NCBI GenBank assembly: GCA_019044685.2
Contig: JAGTXX020000011.1
Span: forward strand, 62,001 to 126,000
Direction of reading: 5' to 3'
Length of the DNA stretch: 64,000 nt
DNA from: Nannochloris sp. 'desiccata'
Taxonomy: Eukaryota > Chlorophyta > Trebouxiophyceae > Chlorellales > Chlorellaceae
The stretch's first letter is position 1. Each line of letters opens with the position of its first letter. The notes beneath the pieces are model-generated. The model was not told where the DNA came from, ran no database searches, and saw nothing but the letters and a program-made list of their open reading frames with translations. The translations under genes and the position numbers were made by a program. Of this stretch, positions 40,618 through 52,625 are shown in pieces.

Positions 40618-41952
40618 CTAAAATTGTTTGTTAATGCCAAGATCTGTCTCATAGACTTCAATCGATTTAAACAAAGCTCCAAAATTACCTTTGCCAAATC
40701 CACCACACCCACCAATCTCCTCAACAACACCCTCACCAACCCTATTTCTATCATGTTGTTCTTCTGCTGTGCACAACCGTTCAATTATCTCAATGAAAAC
40801 AGTCGGCCTATCCCCCAAAGGCTTTGTAAATATCTGTAATAACACCCCTTGGTCATCAATATCTACTAAGATACCCAACTCCTCGCATTCTTTGTACTTT
40901 TCAGCAGGCAACGCATCGCCAATTCTTTCAGGAAGCTCTTTGTAATAGGACGGTCCAAGATTTGGCATAAAGTCAAATCCACCGTAATCCGATCTCGCTC
41001 TCATTTCTCTAAGAGTTTTTACTATATCATCCGTTTTAAGGGCTAAATGCTGTAATCCAGCACCTTCATTCTGCTCTAAATACGTCTCTATCTGACTTTT
41101 TCTTTTGGTTCCAAAGGTAGGTTCATTGATTGGTAATAAAATCATTTCTGTATTGTTGGCCAAAACCATAGAATTAAGGCCAGAGTCGACGGTACCTACA
41201 TCTTCCGAGACAAATTCAGCAAATTCATGGAATCCAGTGAAGTTACAGATATATTCCACTGCAGGAATAAGTTGGGGGACATTTCCAACTGCATGGTCAA
41301 GGCGCCGAAGACCATAGTCTACTACAGGAGCATCATTAACAGGCACATAGCCAGGTAAATAAGGGCCTGTATAATCACCACTAACATACCGAAGAACGAC
41401 ATCGCCGTATAAGACCACTTCAGAGACTGTTGACGACGTTCCAGTTATTTCATCTTTTAAAACAGTTGGTTGTTGGACTGCAATAGCGCCATTCTCTACG
41501 CTGGTCTGGAATGCTTCCTCAGCGTCAGAGACGCGAATAGCCATAGACCGTACAGCAAGACCATGCCTCTTGAGAAAATCGTAGGCGTGTTCTTGATCAA
41601 ACCATGGAATTGGAGGCGGGGTTGAAGAGGAGTCGTTTGCGGTGGCAGCGGTATGAGTGGCAGCGGCGGTGATGCTATAAGGGGCAGTGAAAGTAAACGT
41701 TATATCTCCAGAACGCATGACGTAGGAACAGAATCTGTGGTTGCCAGTGCCTTGATCGGATTTAGCTATGAGTGTCATGCCAAGGCCGTAACCAAACCTT
41801 CGCGAAGTGGTGGTTGCATCTCCACAGTAGAATTCAACATGTTCAAATTTGTGGGAAGCAAATTTGTCAGAAAGAGGGTTGTGGCGCTTGAATGCAGCGT
41901 GGCCGACAAGTTTACGGGTGTGGGCTGTGCCGTTTTCCCCCTCGGATACCAT
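40618..41952 (-). CDS. HPD: 4-Hydroxyphenylpyruvate dioxygenase
   Basis: A single exon encodes 444 aa. The enzyme converts 4-hydroxyphenylpyruvate to homogentisate, the entry to tyrosine breakdown and to tocopherol and plastoquinone synthesis. It has two vicinal-oxygen-chelate domains, and the Fe(II) ligands are recognisable: His in LDHAVGNV, His in LQHLALKTDDI and Glu in VFIEIIERL. The N-terminus (MVSEGENGTAHTRKLVGHAA) starts almost at the conserved domain (FKRHNPLSDKFASHKFEHVE) with no obvious transit peptide, so it is probably cytosolic. A Thr/Ala-rich insert (about residues 95-110) is typical of plant-type enzymes. It is head-to-head with the SET-domain gene. Confidence 0.95.
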   Translation of the reverse strand: MVSEGENGTAHTRKLVGHAAFKRHNPLSDKFASHKFEHVEFYCGDATTTSRRFGYGLGMTLIAKSDQGTGNHRFCSYVMRSGDITFTFTAPYSITAAATHTAATANDSSSTPPPIPWFDQEHAYDFLKRHGLAVRSMAIRVSDAEEAFQTSVENGAIAVQQPTVLKDEITGTSSTVSEVVLYGDVVLRYVSGDYTGPYLPGYVPVNDAPVVDYGLRRLDHAVGNVPQLIPAVEYICNFTGFHEFAEFVSEDVGTVDSGLNSMVLANNTEMILLPINEPTFGTKRKSQIETYLEQNEGAGLQHLALKTDDIVKTLREMRARSDYGGFDFMPNLGPSYYKELPERIGDALPAEKYKECEELGILVDIDDQGVLLQIFTKPLGDRPTVFIEIIERLCTAEEQHDRNRVGEGVVEEIGGCGGFGKGNFGALFKSIEVYETDLGINKQF

Positions 41953-42250
41953 AGTTGGTTTTATTTCAAAGAGTTTTTGGAAGCTTAGATCACTTTAATG
42001 CGCGACTCAAGACGTCTCGGTAGCGACGCTCGCCTTTATAGGTCTGTGGACACGCTATACGAGAATACAATAAACGTAAATTTGTTGCGCTTCGGCCTTA
42101 GAATGGGCTGCGTGGCTAGTTGACGTGGCCTCGGGGCCTGGTAGCACGCAACGCATGCAATTTAGCTCCCATTTACCCGTTAATTTCTGTCTTTTAACTT
42201 CACATAATTATTTTTCATACTTTCAAAAGGTGGCTAAAAATACTGAATAG

Positions 42251-43699
42251 ATGTTGGGATGCTGCGCCGTGAAAACGGCGGCTCTAAGGCCAACTTGTGC
42301 TTGTTGCAGCCTTCACCTTCCGGCCAGGGGCGCTCGTGTCGGTGTAGCTCACCACCCACAATATGCATATAGAACGAATCGCCCAACTAAATGGTCTATT
42401 CTGCCACGTGCTTTGCTACCCCAAAGATCAGAGGAGCAGTCTGAACAGGCATTTGATGACCAAGCAGCAGCAACATTTGCTTCTCTCCTTCAAGAGTGCT
42501 ATCAAACCACCGCTGCCTCTCCCACTCCTGCGGCTGCAATTGCTCTGAGACCAGGCATTAATGGCAGAGGCATTTTCTCCACTGGTGACATCCCTTCGAC
42601 CGGTAAAATACTCATGAATGTCCCATTAAAAACCTGTTTAGTGGTCGATTATTCCCAGCGGCTCCAATTACCGCCTGGAGGCTGGCCTCGTGTTCAACGA
42701 GGACTCGCCAAAGACGACGCCCTGCCATGGGATATAATACACGCATTAGCGTTATTAGACGGACTTGCTGGTGATGGCAATGACTTCTGGAGTCGATATA
42801 CTAATGAGTTACTGCCATCACCAGAGTCCCTCACGTTGCCCGTCTGCCTCCCTGAAGAATTATTAGTTCAGCTAGAGCACCCACCTATAATAGAGGCAGC
42901 ACGGCAACAAAAGCAGCGTTTAAGAGACTTATTTCCTGGTTTATCTGCGCCTCTCTGTGAAAATGGACCTACCTATTTAGAATGGGCCTTTGCATGTGTA
43001 CGTAGTCGAGCGTTTTGTCTCGGACAAGATATCTTTGCCTTTATTCCATTTCTGGACGCTGCGAATCACAACATTGACCCAAACACGAACTTCGAAATGA
43101 GCGCGGATGGTAGCACAGTGAATTTAGTTTCTTTAAAAGAAATTAAAGAAAATGAAGAACTGACTATTAGTTACACTGGTAGTATTGGCTATACAAATCA
43201 GCGATACATGGCACAGTACGGATTCGTTCCTTTAGGGGGTAACCCATTTGATAGAATAGTATTCCAGTGTATTGACGGTGATGGTAGCATGAATAGTAGT
43301 GTGATGCAGAGTCCTGTGCTTCTTTCCTTGGATTCATTCATGAATTTGTTTGGCGATGGTGAGGCCATGGTGGATGCATTTAGTGGCCGGGATGCATATA
43401 TGTATGCTGCATTGAAAAGTTTACCGTTTGCAGCAATGGAAAGTGATGCTGCCCCGATGGCGGAGCAGTTACAGCTTTGTAGAAACTTGTTGGACGAGGT
43501 ATTAAATGAACAGAAAGAGTGGAAGACCAGCATTGAAGAAGATGCTGCCCTGTTGATAAACTTAAGTGAGAAATCTAGTGAGATGAGCTGCAGCGTGGAT
43601 TCTAGACTGGAGGCTGTTGTGAGATATAGGCTGTATAGAAAGAAGATGGTTGATTCAACTATTAAAGTACTTCGAGCGTTTATTCGAGGAAGTCATTAA
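42251..43699 (+). CDS. Plastid SET-domain methyltransferase (Rubisco LSMT-like)
   Basis: A single exon encodes 482 aa. The first 55 residues are rich in Ala, Arg, Cys and Pro with few acids, transit-peptide-like. The SET domain is split as in Rubisco/aldolase lysine methyltransferases: GRGIFSTGDIPSTGKILMNV at the start, WAFACVRSRAF and FIPFLDAANHN in the middle, and ENEELTISYTGSIGY, with the last Tyr in the S-adenosylmethionine pocket, at the end. The C-terminal helical substrate-binding domain follows, ending in VRYRLYRKKMVDSTIKVLRA. The substrate cannot be told from sequence; the family also includes cytosolic SETD3-like enzymes. Confidence 0.85.
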   Translation: MLGCCAVKTAALRPTCACCSLHLPARGARVGVAHHPQYAYRTNRPTKWSILPRALLPQRSEEQSEQAFDDQAAATFASLLQECYQTTAASPTPAAAIALRPGINGRGIFSTGDIPSTGKILMNVPLKTCLVVDYSQRLQLPPGGWPRVQRGLAKDDALPWDIIHALALLDGLAGDGNDFWSRYTNELLPSPESLTLPVCLPEELLVQLEHPPIIEAARQQKQRLRDLFPGLSAPLCENGPTYLEWAFACVRSRAFCLGQDIFAFIPFLDAANHNIDPNTNFEMSADGSTVNLVSLKEIKENEELTISYTGSIGYTNQRYMAQYGFVPLGGNPFDRIVFQCIDGDGSMNSSVMQSPVLLSLDSFMNLFGDGEAMVDAFSGRDAYMYAALKSLPFAAMESDAAPMAEQLQLCRNLLDEVLNEQKEWKTSIEEDAALLINLSEKSSEMSCSVDSRLEAVVRYRLYRKKMVDSTIKVLRAFIRGSH

Positions 43700-43956
43700 T
43701 AGTTACAACTTCCCCGAATAGTTATATAATAGGTAGAAAGAAAGAAAAATGTGTACCCATCCATCGTACGTAAACTAAGAGAGACAGTTCAAAAATATGT
43801 AAAATGTATAGGAGCAAAGAAGAGAAAGAGTAAGAATAATAGAGTAAAGGGTATGTATACGGTATGCTCCTTAAAGGCGTGGTATAGTCGTTACTCGTCG
43901 TCACTGTCATCGCTAAATGGAAATAACATAAAAATAAAATAAACTCTTTCTTTTGT

Positions 43957-44947
43957 CTAAAATTTTTTCTTGGTGCCGCGTTTTTGGTCGAAAGCCACCA
44001 ACTGTGCAGCCGCAGTACGCAGCTGCACCACATTAATCGCTTGTTTTATAATAAACCCAGGAATCACAAGGGAGCATAATATATACAGCAATGGAACTTT
44101 CCCACCAGGCAGGAGTTTCAATCCGGCAGCAGAGAAAATTGGCAGCACCGCCTTGGGCATTCCAACCGGTGCCCATTTTTGATACTCCTCATGGCCTAAT
44201 AAATACGCAAACAGATACAGCGCTTCCACACAAACACAACAGAATCCCATAAATATCCTGTGTTTATAATAAAATCTCACAATAAATGAACGAGAATGAA
44301 CATCTTTGTGTGTTGCCGAGCCCATGGCAAGGGTGGCATACATTTGGAACCAATGACTAAAAATATCGAGCATTAATAAAGACAGAAAGATAGGCTGTAC
44401 AGAAGGGTATATTGTGCACAATACAGCGAGTAGACACGACGTAGCTACGCGGTCAGTGACCATGTCAAGTACTGCACCTAGTGTTGAAGTTTGATTAAAC
44501 ATTCTGGCAAAGCGACCGTCGAGCTCATCGCACACAAAACTGGCGAGGTAGAAGATGAAACAGCGGGTGGGGTTGGTGCGTGCGACGGAAAATGCGTACA
44601 GAGCAAATGCAACACGGGCGTAGCCTGTTTAAAGAATTTAAAGAATAGGGGAAGAAAGGAAAGAGTCAGAACAGAACTCCCAAGGCCAAGCGGCGAGCAG
44701 GAAAACAGAGAGTTTATTTTATTTATTTTATTCTTGGTTTTTTACAAACTTGTTGGCAGTAGATCCGTTGTTGAACGCAATCTTGGCACCATAGATCCAG
44801 ATAATCAGAACACGCTATCCTTTCCTCGCTTCTTCTCCGTCTTATCTTACCTATCAGATTGGGGACGTAGGTGTACACGTTGCCATGCCTACCCAAAAAG
44901 CCAGGCTTAGGAGCCTTGGCTCGAGATCGTGAGACTGAACGTGCCAT
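43957..44947 (-). CDS. PIS1: Phosphatidylinositol synthase (CDP-alcohol phosphatidyltransferase)
   Basis: Two exons (44851-44947, 43957-44624) give 254 aa. The enzyme joins CDP-diacylglycerol to myo-inositol in the ER membrane. The CDP-alcohol motif D-G-x2-A-R-x8-G-x3-D-x3-D is intact in DELDGRFARMFNQTSTLGAV followed by LDMVTDR. The first exon ends with NVYTYVPNLIG and continues GYARVAFALYAFSV across the intron, as in plant and yeast PIS. Several membrane helices follow, with a basic tail (DQKRGTKKKF). The first 15 residues are very basic. It is head-to-head with the giant coiled-coil gene. Confidence 0.94.
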
Positions 44948-45362
44948 GTATAGCTTTTACGACACTTGTGTTCCAATATCAATCTACCAAAAAGGCTGGA
45001 CGATAAAAGAAGATGAAGTGTTTGCTTGTGTGTTGATGATGAAGCAAATTCAAAACAATAAAGTGATGTTGATAGACAGGGGCAGTGGGTAGTCCCTGAT
45101 GTTTTGAATGTTAGATTTTAATGGGTCGGTATTAAACGATCTAATGCCTTGAATGTCTAGAATTTAGAGTTGCCATTGCAAGCAAGAAAATTAAATTTGA
45201 ATCAAGTTTAAAACCGTTTTGACCGAGGATTTTCAAAAAGTAAAATGAATCAAAATAACATTAAAACTGCGTATTAGACATCTGCAGGATATCATTCTGC
45301 AGCGCGACAGACAGTATGCCTAATCTCTGGGACCTCATCTTGTTACATTAGTTGAGACGATC
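44948..45362. promoter_or_regulatory. Shared divergent promoter (PIS / coiled-coil)
   Basis: These 415 bases separate divergent genes. No strong motif is seen. The promoter function is inferred from orientation. Confidence 0.4.
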
Positions 45363-48300
45363 ATGAAGAGAAGAGAAGAAGAGAAGAAACTGAAAAGCTC
45401 TAGCAAGCTGATAGATTTGGAACAGCAGGTACGTAGTTAGCGCAGCTTTCGGGTCTCATCCTGTCAACAGAGAGCCTTTCAAGTATAGTTTGTGCAATTC
45501 ATTCGAAAAATAACCAACCTGCAACTTTCACTTCATCTATATTTTACAGTGGCAGCAATATGAAGCCAAAGTAGCACAGAGAAGCAGCACAAAGAAGAGT
45601 ATCCAGAGCAACATAACCCCTATGACTACCCCGCAAGGCTATGAAATGGAAACACCTCTCTTCACTGCTGCTGCCACGCTCAACCCAGCCAGCAACAACA
45701 ATAAAACAGCCTACTCCGGAGCGGTCCCTCGATCCCCATTAACCGCTGCATTTTCGATGGCGGCAGTATCCTCAACTACTCCACTGAATGGACTTGCACG
45801 CACCAGTCAGAAGACCCCTGTAGGAGGTAGAAACAGTCCTGATGGAGGCGAGCGTATACCAGCAATAAAAGCAAATGCACCCTCAACAGATATCCGTACT
45901 GCCGGCAACCCTTTTTTCACCCCCATGACACAGCTACCAAGCCCCTTGAGAACTCGTGCCACTGCAAATGAAGACGATCCAGCCTTACAGCAAGCTTCAA
46001 ATGCGTTTTTACAACAAGTCGAACAGCTTCATCGAAAATACGCAGCTCAGGTGGAACAGCTTAAAGACGAGGTTCAAAATTTAAGTGAACAGCGTGATGC
46101 GTTGGTGGCAGACGTGGAGAATGCATCGAGCTCTGCAGAAGAGTTGCTGGCGCGGCGTGTATCCGTTCAAAGAGATCTGGCACAGGCAACAGCAGACTTG
46201 GAACGAGCACGAGAGCGATTAACCGCGCTTGAAGGTGCTATTTCAAAAGAAGAGGATCGTATTGAAGCTCAGCGCGCTCAAATGATGGATGCAGTTGAAG
46301 CTGAAGCTGCCCTTATGCGTGAAATGCTTGAATCTGAAAGAAGAGCGCTGCATGCTGCAACGGAGGAAGGCAATGCATCTCTTGAGCGCCAAGCAAATGC
46401 TCTAGCTGATCGCGCTCAGCGTATTGATGAGGGCGCAAAAGCCCTTGCTGACCGTGATGCAGAATTGCAAGAACGGGAGCTTGAGTTTGAAATGCAAATG
46501 CGGGAGATTACACGCTCTCTTAAAGAGAGGGAGGTGAAACTGCGAGAAGCTGAAGACGTTGCTGCACAACATTTAGCTCGAGAAAAAGAATTAATTGCAA
46601 AAGACGAAGATTTAGCTGCTAAAGAAACGAAACTAAACGATGCATATAGTATGCTTGAGAAAGAAAAGGATGAAATTGAAGCTGCAGCAGCGGCAGTTGC
46701 TGAAGAACAGAAAAATCTCGAGGTTGCAGCTGCCGAGCAGGCAGCAAGAGAAGAAAAACTGGCCCTTCGTGAGACGCATTTGGACGATGCAGTAGCACAA
46801 TTTGAAGAATTGAGCGCTGAACAAGCTGTAGCAGATGAAGAAACACATGCACAGCTGGTAGAAGAAGCGAGACAAGTTCAACAAGCAGCAAGCGAAGCTG
46901 CGGCACTGACTGAGGCAGCTGTCGCTGAAGAAAGCGCAGCTCGCCAACGTCTTGAAGACTTGCGTGTATCAATCAGTGAAGCTGAATCTGCTCGTCAAAA
47001 TGCTCTTGCTGCGAAAGATGCTGCAGAAAAGGAGGTTGCTGCTGCTCAAAGCGCCCACGAGTCTGTGCTGCGGAGCACAGCTGCTAAGGAAGAAGCTCTA
47101 ATTGCTCGTGAAAAGAGCCTTGCTGAGTTGGAATCACGCTTGGATGCCCGCCAAATGGAGCTTGATAGTCAGGAAAATGTACTCTCTCAACGTTCAAAGG
47201 AACTGGATACTAAAGAGAACGCTTGCCAAGCGGAAGAACGTAGAATCCGAGAGGCTGCTGACGCGCTTGCATCTGGTAAAGACCACCTTAAGGCAGCACA
47301 AGCTCAAGCTACTGCTGATGCCCAACGTTTAGATGCCGCTCTTACAAAAGTTGAAGAAGATGCAGCACACGTTGATGCTCGTGCTGCTGAACTGTCCGCG
47401 AAAGAGAATGCGTTGGAAGCGAAAGCATCGGAATGGCGGTCTGAGGTTGACAACCACTTGGCTGATCGTGAGCAATTATTAAATGAGTACCAAGCTAAGT
47501 TAGAGCGTAGGTCAGTGGAGCTTGAAGAGGGTCAAAAGATGTTTAACGCTCGTGAAGAAGTTGTTATCAATCGCGAGCGTGCTTCTCTACAGAATGTCCA
47601 AGAGCTTGAAGCCAAGACAAGAGCGGTAGATGAAAAGGAGAGAAGAATCCTGAGAGAATTGGCTGAACGGGAAGCTGCACTGACAAACGCTGAAGCAAAG
47701 GTTGCCGCATTGAATTGTGAACTAGCGCAACGTCAATCTGTATTGGATGCCTTGTCTGAAAAATTGACAAAAGAGCAAAGCGCTGCCGAAAAGGAGCGTG
47801 AAGAGGCTGCTAAAGTACAGTCTGATGCTCGCTGGGCAAGAACTGACGCTGAAATGGCATTGGCAGAGGTCGAAGATGAGCGCCGTAGGCTACAACATCG
47901 TGAGAAACGTATTTCTGACTTGGAAATTGAGGCGCAAACTGTGCATGAACGTATTCAACAGCAAAGTGCAGAGTTAGCAGCAGCAGTGAATGCTGCCTGC
48001 CAGAGAGAAGCTCATGCTGCAGCGCAGCTTAAAGAAGCAGAATACAAACTTCGTGAAGCTATTGACCGTGATTCCCAGCATGCTTACGAATTAGAGAAGC
48101 TTGAAGTTGCCACTGCAGAGGCAGCACAGCGTGCTGCTGCAGCTGACGCTGCTGCTCAGCGGGCAAAGCGGGAGCACATGTTGGCTCAAGCGAGTCGTGC
48201 TGCGTTGGCTGATGTTGAACGCTCGTTAGATTCTAGGGAAGCCAAATTACAAGATAGCTGGAGAGCTCTTAAATCTCGCCTTTCTTCTCTCAGCAGTTGT

Positions 48301-51300
48301 ACTAGTATTTCAAATGCTGGTAATACGAGTGATGGTCCTGCTGATGAGTCATCAGCTTGCTTACTCCACAGCAACGACTCTCTTTTGGATGACGCTCGTG
48401 TCGCTTCTGGAATCGACCCTTCTCGCTCAATATTAGCTGCTTTACCCGAGGTTCACACCGACAATGCCACGTGTACTGCTTCTGCCAATACAGTACAGAA
48501 TGAAGAAAGTGTGAATGCAGTGGTAGCGGCATTGCACCGACGTAGAGCCGAGTTATTAGAAAAAGAAACGTCAATGCAACGCTGGGCTGTCGCACTTCAT
48601 TTAGAAGCTTCTCGTCAAGTTGAAGCTGCCCAACGTATCCGTGCACGTGAACAGAATCTTGGCAATAGAGAACAAGGATCTAAAAATGATCGTAGTACTG
48701 CTGAGAAGTTGCTGAGTGAAGTTGCCAAGAAAGAAGCAGAGTTGCACAACATGGCCGTGGAGCTTGAATCCGGCGAACTTCGTCTCAAGCGTGACCGTGC
48801 TACTCTTAATGAAGACCGTGCTAAATTGGATAATCAAATTGCTGATGTGTCCAAACGAGTGAGCGAGCTTGACACTCGAGAACAGCGAGTCAAGGAAGCT
48901 GAAGTAGTCTGGGGAGATCGATTAGCTGAAGTTTGTGAAAAAGAAAAAGCAGCTGAAGAGCTTCAACGCCGTGTGTCTCGTCAGCAACACGCGTGTGAAG
49001 TGAAAGAAGCCCAGCTTGTAGAAAGAGAAGCAACAATCAACGAGGCAAAGTCAAACGCGGCGTCCCGTTTGGCCAGATTGGAAGCTACCGAGAAGGAGCT
49101 GACGCAGCGTGCAAAGCACGTCGCTACTGCTGAACTTGAAGTTGAAGGGTTGCGAGCTGATGCACATAAAGAGCGTGAAGAGGCAGCTTCTGCGGCAGCT
49201 GAGGCCAGAGTCAAATTATTAGCTGCAGAAGAAAGAACAGCACAGTTGACTCAATTATCAGATGAGCTGGAAAGTCGATTAGCTGAAGCTGCTCATGTAG
49301 AAGATCGGGCTGCCGCTTTGATGGACTTTGAAAAGGATCTTCAAGGTCGTGAAAATGCTTTGCAACTGCATGAAGAAGCGACTGAGCGTGCTGCCACTGA
49401 TGCTGCAGCGGCTGCACAACGTCTTGCTGTAGATGAAGAACGTTTGCATTTAGCTGCTGCAGCTTTAGAAGAACGCGAATCTGCTGTACGTGAGGTAGAT
49501 AATGATCTTCGTAGGAGACTAAATGAAGCAGAAGCTGCTGAAGAGAGAGCAGAAGGTCGTTCTGCTGAACTGGCGCATCTTGCCGAAGAGTTGGCTGTTC
49601 AGAGGGAACAGCTCCATGCTGAGCAAATTGCCATTTCAACGCTGAAATCTGAGTTAATGGATTCACAAAAGCGTGCCGATGCTGCTCTTGCACGTGCTTC
49701 TGATGTATGTGACCGTGAAGCTGACGTGGCAACACGTGAGCAGCTTCTTGCCAAACGGGAAGCTTCTGCTGCTGCAGCGGAAGTTGAGGTAAATAAACTT
49801 TTGCGCGAGGCTGAAGGTTTGGCACGTCGTGAATCTGCTATTATTGAGCAGGAAGAAAGTTTGAAGCTTGCTAAAGAAGAGATTTACGCTGCTCGCAGAG
49901 AATTAGAGGTCGTTGAAGCTCGTGCTGCGGTCCTAGATGAGAGGGAAAGAAGGGTTTCGAAGGAGGAAAGCTTCATTAGTGCTGCCCGTGCTGAGAATGA
50001 GAATACAACAAAAGAATTACAACGGGCATCTATTGAAGCTGAATCTTTAAAAAATGAAGCCCGAGCTGAAAAGGAGCGTGCTGAGGCTGCCCTCAATGAA
50101 GCGGAACAACGAACAGCCGCTGCAGAAGAGCAAGCCCGCAAAGCCACTGAAGAACTCGCCACCGCTGAAAAGAAACGCGCTGAATTACAACGTGATGAAG
50201 ATGCGTTGGCGGAAGAAGTACACACTCTAGAACTATTACAGCAGCGCTTGCAGACAAAAGAGGCAGAAGTAAATAAGTCTGCTGCTGTTGTTGCTGAGGA
50301 AGCAGCGAGGTTACATGCTGAGCAAGCTCGCTGGGAAGAAGGTGCTTCTTCCCGTAAAGAAGCTATCACTCGCCATGCTGAATTAATTGCTGAAGCTGAG
50401 AGGGCCAAGGCAAAAGCTTCTGCTGCGGCTGAAGAGTTGAAGGACGCAGCTACAATGCAAAAACAGTTGCAGCAAAAGGAAAGAGAGCTCGCTTCAAGAG
50501 AAGTTCAGCTTGCTCGTGATGCAACTGAAGCTGAATCTCGTGCTCGCGAAGGTTCTAGAGCTTTAGCTCAAGCAAAGGCTTTGGAAGAGGCAGTTGAGCG
50601 CAGGAGAGAAGAGGCCGTGGCTATCGAAGCCAGAGCAAGAGATACTCAGTCCCGTGCAGAACAGCAGCTTCGCTCTCTTGAATCACGTGAAAACGATCTT
50701 CGAGGTGTAGAAGTTGAATTAAAGCAAATTCGCCAGCGTGAAGAAGCAGTATTAGAAGCGGAAGCCAGGATTAGACAGAGCGAACGACGGGTTGCTAATA
50801 AAGAAAATGAGCTTGAGGAAAAGAAAGAAGCTGCTTCGCTTGCCTTGTCTGAAGCAGAACGTAAACGAGAAACGTTAAAAGAACGTATTAAAGCTGCAGA
50901 TTCACGTGAAAATGAGCTCGAAACCCAGCAGGAAGAACTTTTAAAGCGAGTTGACGCGGCCACCTCAGAAATCGATCGCCGAAGAAAAGAAGCAACGGCC
51001 GCAGAAGCAGCTGCTACAGCCGCTTGGGAGAAGCTAAATGCTCGTGAAAAGGATATATCACGTAGAGAAGCTGGTCTTGACGGTCAATTTAGCGTTGCTG
51101 TGTCTCAGAAAGAAGCAGAGCTGTCGGAAATCAAAGAGCGGTTGGTTGCTGCTCGCAAGGAGTTGGAGCACGTACAGATGTCAGCCCGCCAAGGAGCGAG
51201 TAAAGAGGTGGCTGCTTTGATTGAGGAGGCACACGCTGAGGCTGAAGCGGTCGTACAACGTGCTCATGATGAATCTCGCGCAGTGCGTGCTGAGCTCGCA

Positions 51301-52092
51301 GCACAGCGGGCAGCTCACCATGATGCCGAAGTCGTTTTAAAAAGAAAAGAATTGAGTTTAGAGACTGCTGTAGCTGAAGCAAATGCTGCTGCCGATGCAG
51401 CACACGCTGAATCACGTCGTGTACAGGAATCTCGAGATATTTTGGCTGATAGAACTCGTTTAGCTGCTACTAGAGAGGAAGTTATTTCTTCAAAGGAAAG
51501 TGAGTTGCAAAAAAGACGGGACGAATTGGAGGCAGCTGAGCAACGGGCAGCGAGATTAACACACCGCTTAGAGAATGGTCTTACCACTTTAACCTTAAGT
51601 GAGCATAAAGATGATGTTGAACAGGATGAAGAAGAAGAGGACGTGGGGGAAGCACACGAACCTCCTCGTGGCTTTAAGGAAGCCGTGATAGTTACAGTTG
51701 AACCAGCTGCCTCTTCAACCCCTACTACTACCACTACCCAGCCCGCTCGTTTGGTGGCGCTGTACGAGACATTAGCTAAAGGTTCCAAGAGATTAACTCG
51801 TCTCGAAGGTATTGTTGCAGCTATCGCACGTGGTGGATCTGCTGAGAATGCTGCTATGACCTCAGCACAGCACAGCGTGAAGAATTTGAGACGGGAATTG
51901 ACTTCAATTGAATCTGCCATAGAACAGTGTGCTAGTAGGCAAAATTCTAATGGCATAGAATCAGAGACACACTGTAGGGAGTTAAGTGCTTGGGAGGGGC
52001 GTTTAGGTCAGGTGTTGGAGACTGTTGTGGCGATGCAAAGGCTAGCGTTGGGATGCAAAAGCGGGCCTCCGTCAAACACCCTTGGAAAATGA
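45363..52092 (+). CDS. Giant coiled-coil protein (2,202 aa)
   Basis: Two exons (45363-45428, 45550-52092) give 2,202 aa. The first exon encodes a basic start (MKRREEEKKLKSSSKLIDLE). Residues about 45-150 are Ser/Thr/Pro/Asn-rich with many S/T-P sites (for example NPFFTPMTQLPSPLRTRA). From about 150 to 2,000 the protein is almost uninterrupted coiled coil rich in Ala, Glu, Arg and Leu, built from degenerate copies of a L-x2-R-E-x2-L unit. One Ser-rich break falls at about 900-985. The last 170 residues contain an acidic/Thr-rich linker and a compact helical end (LVALYETLAKGSKRLTRLEG). There is no motor, membrane or DNA-binding domain. It could be a cytoskeletal, basal-body or nuclear-lamina-like filament (NMCP type); no family is recognised. 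Confidence 0.8.
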
Positions 52093-52625
52093 TTAGAACA
52101 CGAGATAAGAAGTACTATAGTATATAATACATGTTTTTGGTTATATTGATTGACGAATTAAATTATGAGACCAAGTGAAGGACCAAATAATAATAATAAT
52201 AATAAGTTTGTAAAGTAAAAGTACGCTGGAAATTTCGTTGAAAGGAACTTCCTTTCCTAACTAAGGAAGCTCATGTTCAAGATCACGAAACCACCGCAGC
52301 CATTAAAAGCTCCAAACATTCTGATATAGCAAGTATGAATGGAGATTTTCATCTATAATACTACATCCTTTAATTTTAAGATATCGTAGAAGAATTTAAT
52401 AAACATGCCATCTCTGCGTTTAGGTGTCACGTCGCCATAAATCAATAAATCTGATCTCGACGGCATCAAAAGGGACTTTTGCGGCACTCAAGCATCTTTA
52501 AGTCTCTTATGCTATGATAATCCAGTCAGCAAAATTTAAATAGTATATATCAAATGCCAAACGGCATCTTCTCCCTACAAACCTTTGAGTTTTAAGTCTA
52601 ATCTCTATTCTTTTGATCAGTCAAG
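52093..52625. other. Intergenic region with Dicer promoter; AAT microsatellite
   Basis: These 533 AT-rich bases lie between two + strand genes. An AAT repeat lies at about 52186-52204. The right half should hold the Dicer promoter. Confidence 0.45.

Noticed and set aside
46619..46972. Long minus-strand frames inside the coiled-coil gene (also at 49211-49825, 51315-51956)
   Set aside because: They arise because Ala/Glu/Arg/Leu-rich codons rarely give stops on the opposite strand; none has recognisable content.
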